A stretch of 5,075 nt of DNA from Coriobacteriales bacterium (GCA_031276475.1 JAISMZ010000239.1:1-5075); one strand, 5' to 3'. Shown: positions 1 to 5,015, counted from the stretch's first letter. Numbers and translations are program-made. The notes: generated from the letters alone by a model not told the origin.

Positions 1-1
1 C

Positions 2-811
2 GATACCGGATTCTCCTATGGAGGCCTTTACAAGGGTGATGGGCAACGTATGGGTCTTTGGATAGGCGCCGGTTGGCAGAAGATTTTTCCCAATTGTGTG
101 ATGGGTGGCTTCTTTGGGCCCGGGCCAAGAAACCTTTACAGTAACTTCCTTGGGCTATTAGTGAACAGGAATGGGGAGCGGTTCATGAACGAGGACTGCC
201 TTTCCCCCGTCGCGGGAATGAATAACTATGGACAACCCGGAAAAGCCGTCTTTGCTCTCTGGGATGCGGGGTATGCCCGGCATGAGACCGTCTCGGGCAG
301 CTGGAACAACGACAGCACCATTGAGGGTGACGCCGAGAGTATTTACCAGGCCGTCATCGCCTCCTGGGACGAAGCCGCCGCCGGTGCTGCTGCCGGATCG
401 CCTCCCATGGTTAAAGGTGATACCATCGAAGATGTCATCGCCCAGCTTGGATTGCCGTCTGAAACGGCTGATACGGTCAAGCGTTACAACGAGCTTGCCT
501 CCAAGGGCAGCGATAGCGACTTCTACAAGAATCCGACGCACTTGCATGCAATCGAGAGCGGCCCGTTCTACGGACAGGCGAGCGGATCGTACCTGGTCTT
601 TCTTACCGTCCTCGGCGGCCTGAATACCGACGCGAACATGCGTGTCTGCGGTGATGACGACAATCCGATTCCCGGCCTCTACAACGTTGGAACCATGGTT
701 GGAGATATGTTTGCCACTAACTACAGCTTCATGATTGAAGGAGCCAACTACGGTGCCAACTGTATAACCTTTGGCTATCTGACCGGCAAGTACATAGCCA
801 AAAACGAATAG
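2..811 (+). CDS. FAD-binding oxidoreductase, fumarate/urocanate reductase-like flavoprotein (5' end missing)
   Basis: The reading frame is open from the first bases, so this is the C-terminal 269 residues of a longer protein; the in-frame ATG at 50 is internal. Visible landmarks (fragment numbering) are GDG at 12-14 followed by an IGA segment, the strand-turn motif NRNGERFMNE at 55-64, LGGL at 204-207, and the FAD-site segment IPGLYNVG at 223-230. It ends EGANYGAN...ITFGYLTGKY. This order is that of the FAD_binding_2 family (soluble fumarate reductase, urocanate reductase, 3-ketosteroid dehydrogenase relatives), which moves electrons through bound FAD to or from a small organic acceptor. By eye, the substrate-site arginines of true fumarate reductases are absent: the usual ET-RG segment before the VN-GERF motif reads NLYSN, and the C-terminal G-R-GGN segment reads EGANYGAN. 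The substrate is therefore probably not fumarate. N-terminal features (Rossmann motif, signal peptide, heme or FMN domain) lie outside the window. It converges on the transporter operon. Family call firm; substrate unknown. Confidence 0.85.
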   Translation, partial: DTGFSYGGLYKGDGQRMGLWIGAGWQKIFPNCVMGGFFGPGPRNLYSNFLGLLVNRNGERFMNEDCLSPVAGMNNYGQPGKAVFALWDAGYARHETVSGSWNNDSTIEGDAESIYQAVIASWDEAAAGAAAGSPPMVKGDTIEDVIAQLGLPSETADTVKRYNELASKGSDSDFYKNPTHLHAIESGPFYGQASGSYLVFLTVLGGLNTDANMRVCGDDDNPIPGLYNVGTMVGDMFATNYSFMIEGANYGANCITFGYLTGKYIAKNE

Positions 812-821
812 ACGCTCCCCC

Positions 822-869
822 TGGCTGAAACTGCGACCGCAGCCATAGCTGTGATTGCAGTTTCAGCCA
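822..869. repeat. 48-nt near-continuous hairpin downstream of the flavoprotein gene
   Basis: The outer arms TGGCTGAAACTGC (822-834) and GCAGTTTCAGCCA (857-869) are perfect complements. Inside them CGCAGC (838-843) pairs with GCTGTG (848-853) with one G-T wobble, closing on the loop CATA. It starts 10 nt after the stop of the flavoprotein gene and lies between convergent genes, so a role in 3'-end formation is plausible. Neither side carries a T-tract, so it is not a standard intrinsic terminator. It shares no sequence with the repeat array that follows. Confidence 0.65.
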
Positions 870-882
870 AAATACAGGAGAT

Positions 883-985
883 GAACACAAAAGGGACGGA
901 CGACACAAAGGCGACGAACACAAAAGGGACGGACGACACAAAAGGGACGCGACACACAAAAGGGGCGGACGACACAAAAGGGACG
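883..985. repeat. Tandem array, six degenerate copies of a 16-18-bp unit
   Basis: The fullest unit is GACGACACAAAAGGGACG. Copies sit at 883-898, 899-915, 916-931, 932-949, 950-967 and 968-985. Copies 1 and 3 have the variant start GAACACA in place of GACGACACA, and copy 5 is the most diverged. The last three copies are spaced exactly 18 bp apart. An 18-bp period is a multiple of three, so one frame reads as a TKGTDD-type peptide repeat, but no credible start or ribosome binding site supports it as protein. The array runs into the large palindrome at 966-1039 and is related to the array at 4877-5015. Confidence 0.85.
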
Positions 986-1039
986 TACAATCCTGTGTTC
1001 CTAGGAACACAGGTGAGTACGTCCATATTGTGTCGTCTG
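966..1039. repeat. Long imperfect palindrome (about 74 nt) with a perfect 22-bp core
   Basis: The core at 992-1013 is a perfect palindrome, CCTGTGTTCC-TA-GGAACACAGG. Outside it GGACGTAC (981-988) pairs with GTACGTCC (1017-1024), and GACGACACAA (968-977) pairs with TTGTGTCGTC (1028-1037), all around the same centre. The left arm is the last unit of the tandem array and the right arm is an inverted copy. Further right, TGTGTTCGTC at 1038-1047 is the exact reverse complement of array positions 913-922 and abuts the ATPase stop codon at 1050-1048. As RNA from the - strand it would form a hairpin just after the operon and might end transcription, though no clear T-tract follows. Confidence 0.85.
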
Positions 1040-1047
1040 TGTTCGTC

Positions 1048-2019
1048 TCAGGCCGGAACCACCACTGCGTTGCCGGCTACATGGTGGATTTGCAGGGGGT
1101 GGTCGTAGGTGGCTTCCAGGGTTTTGTTGGTGACGGCTTCCAGGCCGCCGGAGGCCACCACCTGGCCGTCACGCAGCAAAAGGAAGCGGTCGCAGAAGCG
1201 CAGTGCCAGATTGATGTCATGTAATACTAATATAGTAGCTAAAGAACTCGAGCGGGTCACCTCGCGTACCGCCTGGAGGACCTCTATCTGGTTTTTTGGG
1301 TCGAGGGCGCTGGTGGGCTCGTCAAGCAGTAGCACCTCCGGCTCCTGGGCCAGGGCGCGGGCGATGAAGACCTTCTGGCGCTCGCCGCCGGAGAGCTGGT
1401 CAACGTAGCGGTCCGCGAACTCCGCGAGCCGCAGTCGCTCGATTACCCTGACCACGACCTCGCGGTCGTAATCGCTTACGGACCAGGCGATATGCGGTCG
1501 CCTGCCCAGCAGCACCTCATCGTAGACGGAGAGGTGGGGAATATGTTGCTGCTGGGTCACGGCGGCGATGTGCTGGGCTACCTCGCGATGGCCCATCTCG
1601 TGCAGCGGCCGGCCTTCTATCCGCACGCTGCCCTCGGTGGGGCGCATCAGGCCGCCGAGCAGTGCCAGGAGGGTGGATTTGCCGGCACCGTTGTTGCCCA
1701 AAATGGCGTGCAGGCAGCCCGTCTGCGCGGCAAAGTCGACGCGCTCAAAGGCGGGGCGTGTGGCGCGGGCGTAGCGATACGTTGCCTGCTCCGTTTGCAG
1801 TATCACGCGGCTGGTGGGTTGGTGGGCGTGCGCGTGTTGGGCAAGGTCGGCGGCATGGCGGGGCGGGTCTGCAACAAGATGGGGCGGATGCTGCCTGACG
1901 TCGCTCGCGCCGTGGTGGTGCGGTGCAAGCCCCTGCGGATGGCTGTGGTAGTGGTTGTGCAGCGTGCCGTCGGCGTGCTCGTGCAAATGGGAATGCGGGG
2001 CGTCCTCCTCCACAATCAT
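1048..2019 (-). CDS. FecE/BtuD-type ABC transporter ATPase with a His-rich N-terminal extension
   Basis: This is the cytoplasmic ATPase that powers import through the permease encoded just upstream. All nucleotide-binding motifs are present: Walker A GNNGAGKST (108-116), Q-loop VTQQ (Q156), signature LSGGERQ (209-215), Walker B EVLLLDEPT (228-236), D-loop SALD, and switch LVLHD (H267). At 323 residues it is some 60 longer than usual family members. The excess is an N-terminal tail holding 17 His in the first 66 residues, including HSHLHEH, HNHYHSH, HHH and HAHAH, as seen in metal-binding tails such as that of HypB. This suggests metal storage or sensing, most likely nickel or cobalt (inference). 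The ATG overlaps the permease stop as ATGA, implying coupled translation; an AGGGG sequence lies 8 nt upstream. Codons 258-267 (switch region) form an odd AT-rich patch. The stop is flush with the repeat element. Confidence 0.95.
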   Translation of the reverse strand: MIVEEDAPHSHLHEHADGTLHNHYHSHPQGLAPHHHGASDVRQHPPHLVADPPRHAADLAQHAHAHQPTSRVILQTEQATYRYARATRPAFERVDFAAQTGCLHAILGNNGAGKSTLLALLGGLMRPTEGSVRIEGRPLHEMGHREVAQHIAAVTQQQHIPHLSVYDEVLLGRRPHIAWSVSDYDREVVVRVIERLRLAEFADRYVDQLSGGERQKVFIARALAQEPEVLLLDEPTSALDPKNQIEVLQAVREVTRSSSLATILVLHDINLALRFCDRFLLLRDGQVVASGGLEAVTNKTLEATYDHPLQIHHVAGNAVVVPA

Positions 2020-3236
2020 CGCCGATACCCCTTGAGCAGCAGGTAGAGGAACAGCGGCGCGCCGAGAAAGGAGGTGATGGCGCCGATTGGCAGGATCACC
2101 GGCGAGAGGATCATTCGCGCGACCAGGTCGGAGGCGAGCAGGATGATGGCGCCGAGTACGGCCGACGCCGGCAGCAGGAAACGATAGTCGTTGCCAATCA
2201 GGCGGCGTGCGATATGCGGGGCAATCAGGCCGACGAAGCTGATCAGACCGACGAAGGAGACCATCGCGGCGGCCATCAGAGAGGAGAAGACCACGCCCAA
2301 AATGCGCGTCCGTTTAACGTTGACGCCAAGGCTGCCGGCCACGTTGCTGCCGTTGAGCAGCGCGTTGTAGTTCCAACGGTTGACGAGGAAGTAGATGGCG
2401 CAGACCAGCCCGATGCCAGCCATCAGCGCTATCTGCGGGCGCGTGGCGCGGCCGAGGTCGCCGAATTGCCAGAAGATTACCTTGGTTAGGGCCAGGTCGT
2501 CGGAGAAGTACTGAATGATGGTGGAGGCGCCGGCCCACAGCGACGAGAGGGCCACGCCCACCAAGATGATGCTTTCGGGGCTGGAGATTCCCAGTCGCGA
2601 GAAGAGCAGCACCACCAGACAGGAGACCAGCGCGCCGGCAAAGGCAAAGAGGGCCACCGTGCCCAGGCCGATCGCGGCGGCGCTGCCGGCGTCAGAAACT
2701 GCCGGTACAATAAGCAAAATAGCGACGGTAGCGCCAAAGACCGCGCCCTGCGAGATGCCCACGGTGGAGGCCGAGGCAAGGGGGTTTTCCAGGACGCTTT
2801 GCAGGACCGCGCCGGCCAGGGCCAGGCCCGCGCCGGCGATGATGGCCGTTAAGACCCGCGGCAGGCGGATGGTCTGAACCGTCGTGACGCTCTGCGCGTC
2901 GCCGATGCCCAAAAGGCCAGCGGCGCTTTGTCCGATGTTTAGCGAGGAGGCGCCGCTGGAAAGCGCCACCAGCGCCACCAGCAGGCAGACGGCTCCGATG
3001 CCGGCGATGATTAGCCAGTTGCGCCGCTCCCGCCGCCGCGCAGCCGCAGCGACTGCGGGGGCGGCGGCAGGAGCAGGGGCGGCTGCGGGAGCGCCCGCAG
3101 TTGTGGCAGGAGTGGCGGGGGCGGCAGTTGCGGCGCGGTCGGGGGCGACAACAACAGCCGCCCCCGCCCCCGGAGACTCAGCCGCTCCCGCAGCCGCTCC
3201 CGGCTCCGCCGCTCCCGCTCCCGGCCTCTCGCTCAC
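2016..3236 (-). CDS. FecCD/BtuC-family ABC transporter permease with Ala/Pro-rich N-terminal tail
   Basis: This is the inner-membrane channel subunit of a metal-complex, siderophore or corrinoid importer. Residues 1-66 are low-complexity Ala/Pro/Gly, then RRRERR (67-72) precedes the first membrane helix (about 73-93). The family signature follows: RLPRVL (124-129), Gln146 and NPLA (151-154), leading into GISQGA. Several hydrophobic segments follow, then the ATPase-contacting loop FVGLIAPHIARR (334-345) and the terminal helix region GAITSFLGAPLF. At 406 residues it exceeds the usual 330-350 by about the length of the tail. The start is GTG, overlapping the previous stop as GTGA. The Ala-rich stretch shows no better start, and GAAGG lies 7 nt upstream, so coupled translation is likely. 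It pairs with the downstream ATPase. No binding-protein gene is adjacent. Family certain; substrate not determined by sequence alone. Confidence 0.95.
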   Translation of the reverse strand: MSERPGAGAAEPGAAAGAAESPGAGAAVVVAPDRAATAAPATPATTAGAPAAAPAPAAAPAVAAAARRRERRNWLIIAGIGAVCLLVALVALSSGASSLNIGQSAAGLLGIGDAQSVTTVQTIRLPRVLTAIIAGAGLALAGAVLQSVLENPLASASTVGISQGAVFGATVAILLIVPAVSDAGSAAAIGLGTVALFAFAGALVSCLVVLLFSRLGISSPESIILVGVALSSLWAGASTIIQYFSDDLALTKVIFWQFGDLGRATRPQIALMAGIGLVCAIYFLVNRWNYNALLNGSNVAGSLGVNVKRTRILGVVFSSLMAAAMVSFVGLISFVGLIAPHIARRLIGNDYRFLLPASAVLGAIILLASDLVARMILSPVILPIGAITSFLGAPLFLYLLLKGYRR

Positions 3237-3811
3237 TTGAAGCCTTCGCGCTGATATCCCTGGTAGCAGTCCAGGCAGACGTATTCGCTTTCCACCACCC
3301 GCAGGAAGGGCTCGGCGGTCTTCTCTCCACAGACCGAGCAGGGATGCGAGGCAAACAGCCGCGCCGCCTCGGGCAGGCCGTAGCCGGGCACCGCGAGCTC
3401 AAACAACTCCTCGTAAGGCGCCTCCAGCAGATGCCGCTGAAACTCCGCGCGACTCAGCCCAGCCCCCGCCTCGGGCCTGAGCATCAACCGAACCGCCCGA
3501 CTGGCCGCCGCCGGCGGCTCGCCCGGCGCGTGGCGTGGCCGCGTGAAAAAGGAAAACGCCATCTTCCCGCGCAGCCGCGGTATCAGGTTGGCCTTGCCAT
3601 AGGTGCAGCCCAAAACCACCTGGATGGCGTCCACGCCACAGGCATCATTCTCGGTCACGCAGACAATCTCCTCATCGGTCGCGGGCAGCGCGGCGGCCTC
3701 CAAACCCAACTCCGCAATCGCGCCCAACGCCGCCGCAAAGCCAATCGCCAGCCCCGGACACTCGTGCCCATGAAAGGCAACCGCCTTTCGCCAAAGCGCG
3801 TCGTCTACCAT
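3233..3811 (-). CDS. FmdE-family protein with C-terminal four-Cys zinc finger
   Basis: This is a predicted cytosolic protein of 192 residues. The N-terminal FmdE domain shows the hallmark HGHECPG (14-20), then ENDACGVDAIQ (54-64) and GCTYGKANL (68-76). The conserved His and Cys residues are candidate metal ligands. A C-terminal finger, C158-X2-C161 and C179-X2-C182, resembles those of DksA/TraR. FmdE is named after a subunit region of the Mo/W enzyme formylmethanofuran dehydrogenase, but relatives are common in non-methanogenic anaerobes, where the function is not settled. Being first in an operon with a FecCD importer suggests handling of the imported metal or cofactor (inference). The ATG at 3811 is preferred: GGAGG sits 5 nt upstream. 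An ATG at 3814 (2-nt spacing) and a GTG at 3832 (before the ribosome binding site) are less likely. No signal peptide or membrane helix is seen. Its stop overlaps the permease start by 4 nt. Confidence 0.88.
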   Translation of the reverse strand: MVDDALWRKAVAFHGHECPGLAIGFAAALGAIAELGLEAAALPATDEEIVCVTENDACGVDAIQVVLGCTYGKANLIPRLRGKMAFSFFTRPRHAPGEPPAAASRAVRLMLRPEAGAGLSRAEFQRHLLEAPYEELFELAVPGYGLPEAARLFASHPCSVCGEKTAEPFLRVVESEYVCLDCYQGYQREGFK

Positions 3812-3816
3812 CATAG

Positions 3817-3821
3817 CCTCC
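3817..3821 (-). promoter_or_regulatory. Ribosome binding site that decides the FmdE start
   Basis: GGAGG on the - strand lies 5 nt before the ATG at 3811 and only 2 nt before the adjacent ATG at 3814. It lies inside the frame if the upstream GTG at 3832 is used. This favours the 192-residue product. Confidence 0.75.
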
Positions 3822-3854
3822 GTTTTCCTCACCGTTCACGCGTACCCCGCAACA

Positions 3855-3881
3855 GTAACACATTTTTGGGATTAGTAACAC
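3855..3881. promoter_or_regulatory. Direct repeat GTAACAC-N13-GTAACAC, candidate operator of the transporter operon
   Basis: GTAACAC occurs at 3855-3861 and again at 3875-3881. The identity extends one base left (AGTAACAC), giving an exact 20-bp period, about two helical turns. It lies 44-70 bp upstream of the FmdE ATG. A looser inverted pair, TTCACG (3835-3840) and CGTGAA (3882-3887), surrounds it. From memory, GTGTTAC-N13/14-GTAACAC is the NikR site type in some anaerobes; here the half-sites match but both point the same way. I could not place a convincing -35/-10 for the operon, so the regulatory role is inferred from position and symmetry. Confidence 0.45.
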
Positions 3882-3922
3882 CGTGAATCCTGCAAGCGCG
3901 AAGCTGTGGAGAAGGACGGCTA

Positions 3923-3955
3923 CTGTCCAGACAGGCTGTCCCCAGGGCCCTGTCC
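3923..3955. repeat. Cluster of small palindromes with three CTGTCC copies
   Basis: CTGTCC occurs at 3923-3928, 3936-3941 and 3950-3955. GACAG-G-CTGTC (3930-3940) and CAGGGCCCTG (3943-3952) are perfect small palindromes. The cluster sits in the middle of the divergent intergenic region, farther from the operon than the direct repeat. It could be a protein-binding region, a leader structure, or a remnant of an interspersed repeat; the sequence alone does not decide. Confidence 0.4.
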
Positions 3956-3966
3956 TTGCAACCACC

Positions 3967-3989
3967 CTGATATCAGCAACTGGTATACT
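3967..3989 (+). promoter_or_regulatory. Extended -10 promoter with overlapping palindrome for the 4025/4326 gene pair
   Basis: TGGTATACT at 3981-3989 matches an extended -10 element (TG-N then TATACT, close to TATAAT). No good -35 lies at 16-18 bp; TTGCAA at 3956-3961 is 22 bp away. The perfect palindrome CTGATATCAG (3967-3976) lies between the expected -35 and -10 positions, a natural place for a repressor. Transcription would start near 3995, about 30 nt before the first gene. Confidence 0.55.
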
Positions 3990-4013
3990 GTCTCAAAGAC
4001 TGAACCGACGCGC

Positions 4014-4018
4014 AGGAG
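4014..4018 (+). promoter_or_regulatory. Ribosome binding site of the 104-aa gene
   Basis: AGGAG lies 6 nt before the ATG at 4025, which supports that start and argues that this small unrecognised frame is really translated. Confidence 0.7.
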
Positions 4019-4024
4019 CCGGTC

Positions 4025-4339
4025 ATGACGCTCAGAACAACGCATAGACTCAAACGGGCTTTGCTGAAAAAGGTTGACAGCAGCTACCCTCAGGTGGTCG
4101 CGGTTGCCAGAAGGAACCTGCCACGGCTTCGGAGCACGGTGTCAGGCGCGGTGGAATACGCGTACCTCGATAACTGGGAAAACGCCTTAGGCGATAAAGC
4201 GACACTCAGGGCGCTGATTGGCGATGAGTCGGATGAAGGGCTTAGTGCCTGGCAGGTCGCGCCATTTGCAGGCGTTTTTTCCCCGCGCGAGCGCTGGGAC
4301 ATACTGAGGCGGGACGGCAGGGGCAATGAACCGGTCTGA
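4025..4339 (+). CDS. Small protein of unknown function, first gene of a pair with a DUF6036-like protein
   Basis: I do not recognise the family. The product is 104 residues with no signal peptide, membrane helix or cysteine. The N-terminal half is basic (KRALLKK near 9-15, ARRNLPRLR near 28-36), the middle is acidic (GDESDEG), and the end is again charged (SPRERWDILRRDGR). Such a charged, probably helical protein could bind nucleic acid or its partner. It is well supported as a gene by an extended -10 promoter, an AGGAG ribosome binding site 6 nt before the ATG, and a 14-nt overlap with the next gene. The size, the overlap and the partner family suggest the partner or antitoxin half of a toxin-antitoxin-like module, but no known antitoxin fold can be named from the residues. 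Confidence 0.75.
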   Translation: MTLRTTHRLKRALLKKVDSSYPQVVAVARRNLPRLRSTVSGAVEYAYLDNWENALGDKATLRALIGDESDEGLSAWQVAPFAGVFSPRERWDILRRDGRGNEPV

Positions 4340-4853
4340 GATCGAGCACATCATCCGCGCCTGCATTGGCATCACCGGGGAGCAAAGCGTGGTTATCATC
4401 GGCTCGCAGGCAATACTCGCCTCATTCGACTCATCCCAGCTTCCTGGAGAGGTAACGCAGTCGGTCGAGGCAGACATCATGTTCCTAAACGACCCCGAAC
4501 AGCAATTGGCAGATCTGGTGGACGGCTCAATCGGTGAGTTCTCGCTTTTTCATGATACTTTTGGCATCTACGCTCAGGGCGTTGACGAGACGACTGCCAT
4601 CCTGCCGCCAGGCTGGAAGGAGCGCCTGGTTGAGTTGTCCAACGAGAACACAGGCGGCGGGGCAGGACTCTGCCTCGACCCCTACGATCTGTGCGCGGCA
4701 AAGCTCTGCGCTCATCGCGAAAAGGATATCCACTACGTCAGCAGCCTTCTTGCCAGCGGGATTATCAGCAAGCAGCTTCTCGTAGAGCGAGTCGGGACGA
4801 TTGAAGGACACGAGCACGAAAAGCGGGCAGCACTGGCTTTTCTGGTCTCTTAG
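4326..4853 (+). CDS. DUF6036-type nucleotidyltransferase-like protein
   Basis: The 175-residue product has the layout of the DUF6036 nucleotidyltransferase-like family, related to the AbiEii/MenT type of toxin. The nucleotidyltransferase start is VVIIGSQAIL (GSQ at 26-28), followed by the acidic pair SVEAD (E48 and D50), the usual metal-binding residues. Family landmarks follow: FHDTFGIYAQGV (75-86), LPPGW (93-97), and LDPYDLCAAKL (117-127) with REKD (131-134). Core residues look intact and the length is normal. Proteins of this type are predicted to transfer a nucleotide to an RNA or protein target; the target here is unknown. It overlaps the preceding 104-aa gene by 14 nt, suggesting one transcript and coupled translation; its own AGGGG is only 2 nt from the ATG. 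Twenty-odd bases after its stop the second repeat array begins. Family call good from remembered motifs; toxin activity is inferred. Confidence 0.82.
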   Translation: MNRSEIEHIIRACIGITGEQSVVIIGSQAILASFDSSQLPGEVTQSVEADIMFLNDPEQQLADLVDGSIGEFSLFHDTFGIYAQGVDETTAILPPGWKERLVELSNENTGGGAGLCLDPYDLCAAKLCAHREKDIHYVSSLLASGIISKQLLVERVGTIEGHEHEKRAALAFLVS

Positions 4854-4854
4854 G

Positions 4855-4870
4855 GAGGTGCCTGCGCCTC
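4855..4870 (+). terminator. Small GC-rich hairpin after the nucleotidyltransferase-like gene
   Basis: GAGGTG (4855-4860) can pair with CGCCTC (4865-4870), one pair being a T-G wobble, around the loop CCTG, directly after the stop codon. There is no T-tract, so it is at best a weak or factor-dependent end. The much larger hairpin at 5006-5075 may do this job instead. Confidence 0.25.
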
Positions 4871-4876
4871 TGCTGG

Positions 4877-5015
4877 ACGGCACAGACGACACAGAGGGAC
4901 GACACAGAGGGACGGCACAGACGACACAGAGGGACGACACAGACGACACAGAGGGACGGCACAGACGACACAGAGGGACGGTTCTTTTGGACGACACAGA
5001 GGGACGGTTCTTTTG
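4877..5015. repeat. Second tandem array: six exact copies of a 14-bp core
   Basis: The core GACGACACAGAGGG occurs without change at 4885, 4898, 4920, 4942, 4964 and 4990 (first base given). Four copies are spaced exactly 22 bp apart, with GACGGCACA or GACGACACA between. The last two form an exact 26-bp tandem duplication (4964-4989 and 4990-5015), in which each core is followed by ACGGTTCTTTTG. The unit shares GACGACACA-A-GGGACG with the array at 883-985, so both belong to one family, in the same orientation. Copies are more uniform here, suggesting recent expansion. There are no unique spacers and no sign of coding. Confidence 0.9.

Noticed and set aside
158..623. Minus-strand frame 158-547 and plus-strand frame 228-623 inside the flavoprotein gene
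   Set aside because: Shadow frames within a gene with clear FAD_binding_2 motifs.
883..1047. CRISPR array
   Set aside because: Units are contiguous 16-18-bp direct repeats with no unique spacers of constant length and no cas genes; the same holds for 4877-5015.
729..1108. Reading frames on both strands across the first array (TKGTDD-type repeat on +, PFVSS/SLLC-type on -)
   Set aside because: The 18-bp period keeps frames open by chance. They run into the ends of the real genes and lack credible starts.
1492..2489. Plus-strand frames opposite the ATPase and permease
   Set aside because: They are antisense shadows of GC-rich genes that show complete, conserved family motifs on the minus strand.
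1048..3236. Iron-siderophore specificity of the transporter
   Set aside because: The permease/ATPase family covers siderophores, heme, corrinoids and other metal complexes. Nothing in the window supports siderophore use, and the His-rich tail and upstream half-sites argue otherwise.
3101..3886. 261-residue plus-strand frame opposite the FmdE gene and permease tail
   Set aside because: Low-complexity start and no recognisable motifs; the opposite strand encodes FmdE with intact HGHECPG and four-Cys motifs.
3672..3965. 97-residue minus-strand frame across the FmdE upstream region
   Set aside because: It covers the operator-like repeat and overlaps FmdE out of frame; no ribosome binding site or known motif was seen.
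3812..4024. Riboswitch (molybdenum cofactor, cobalamin or NiCo type) in the FmdE leader
   Set aside because: The leader is short and I could not find the conserved core of any of these classes; only a direct repeat and small palindromes are visible.
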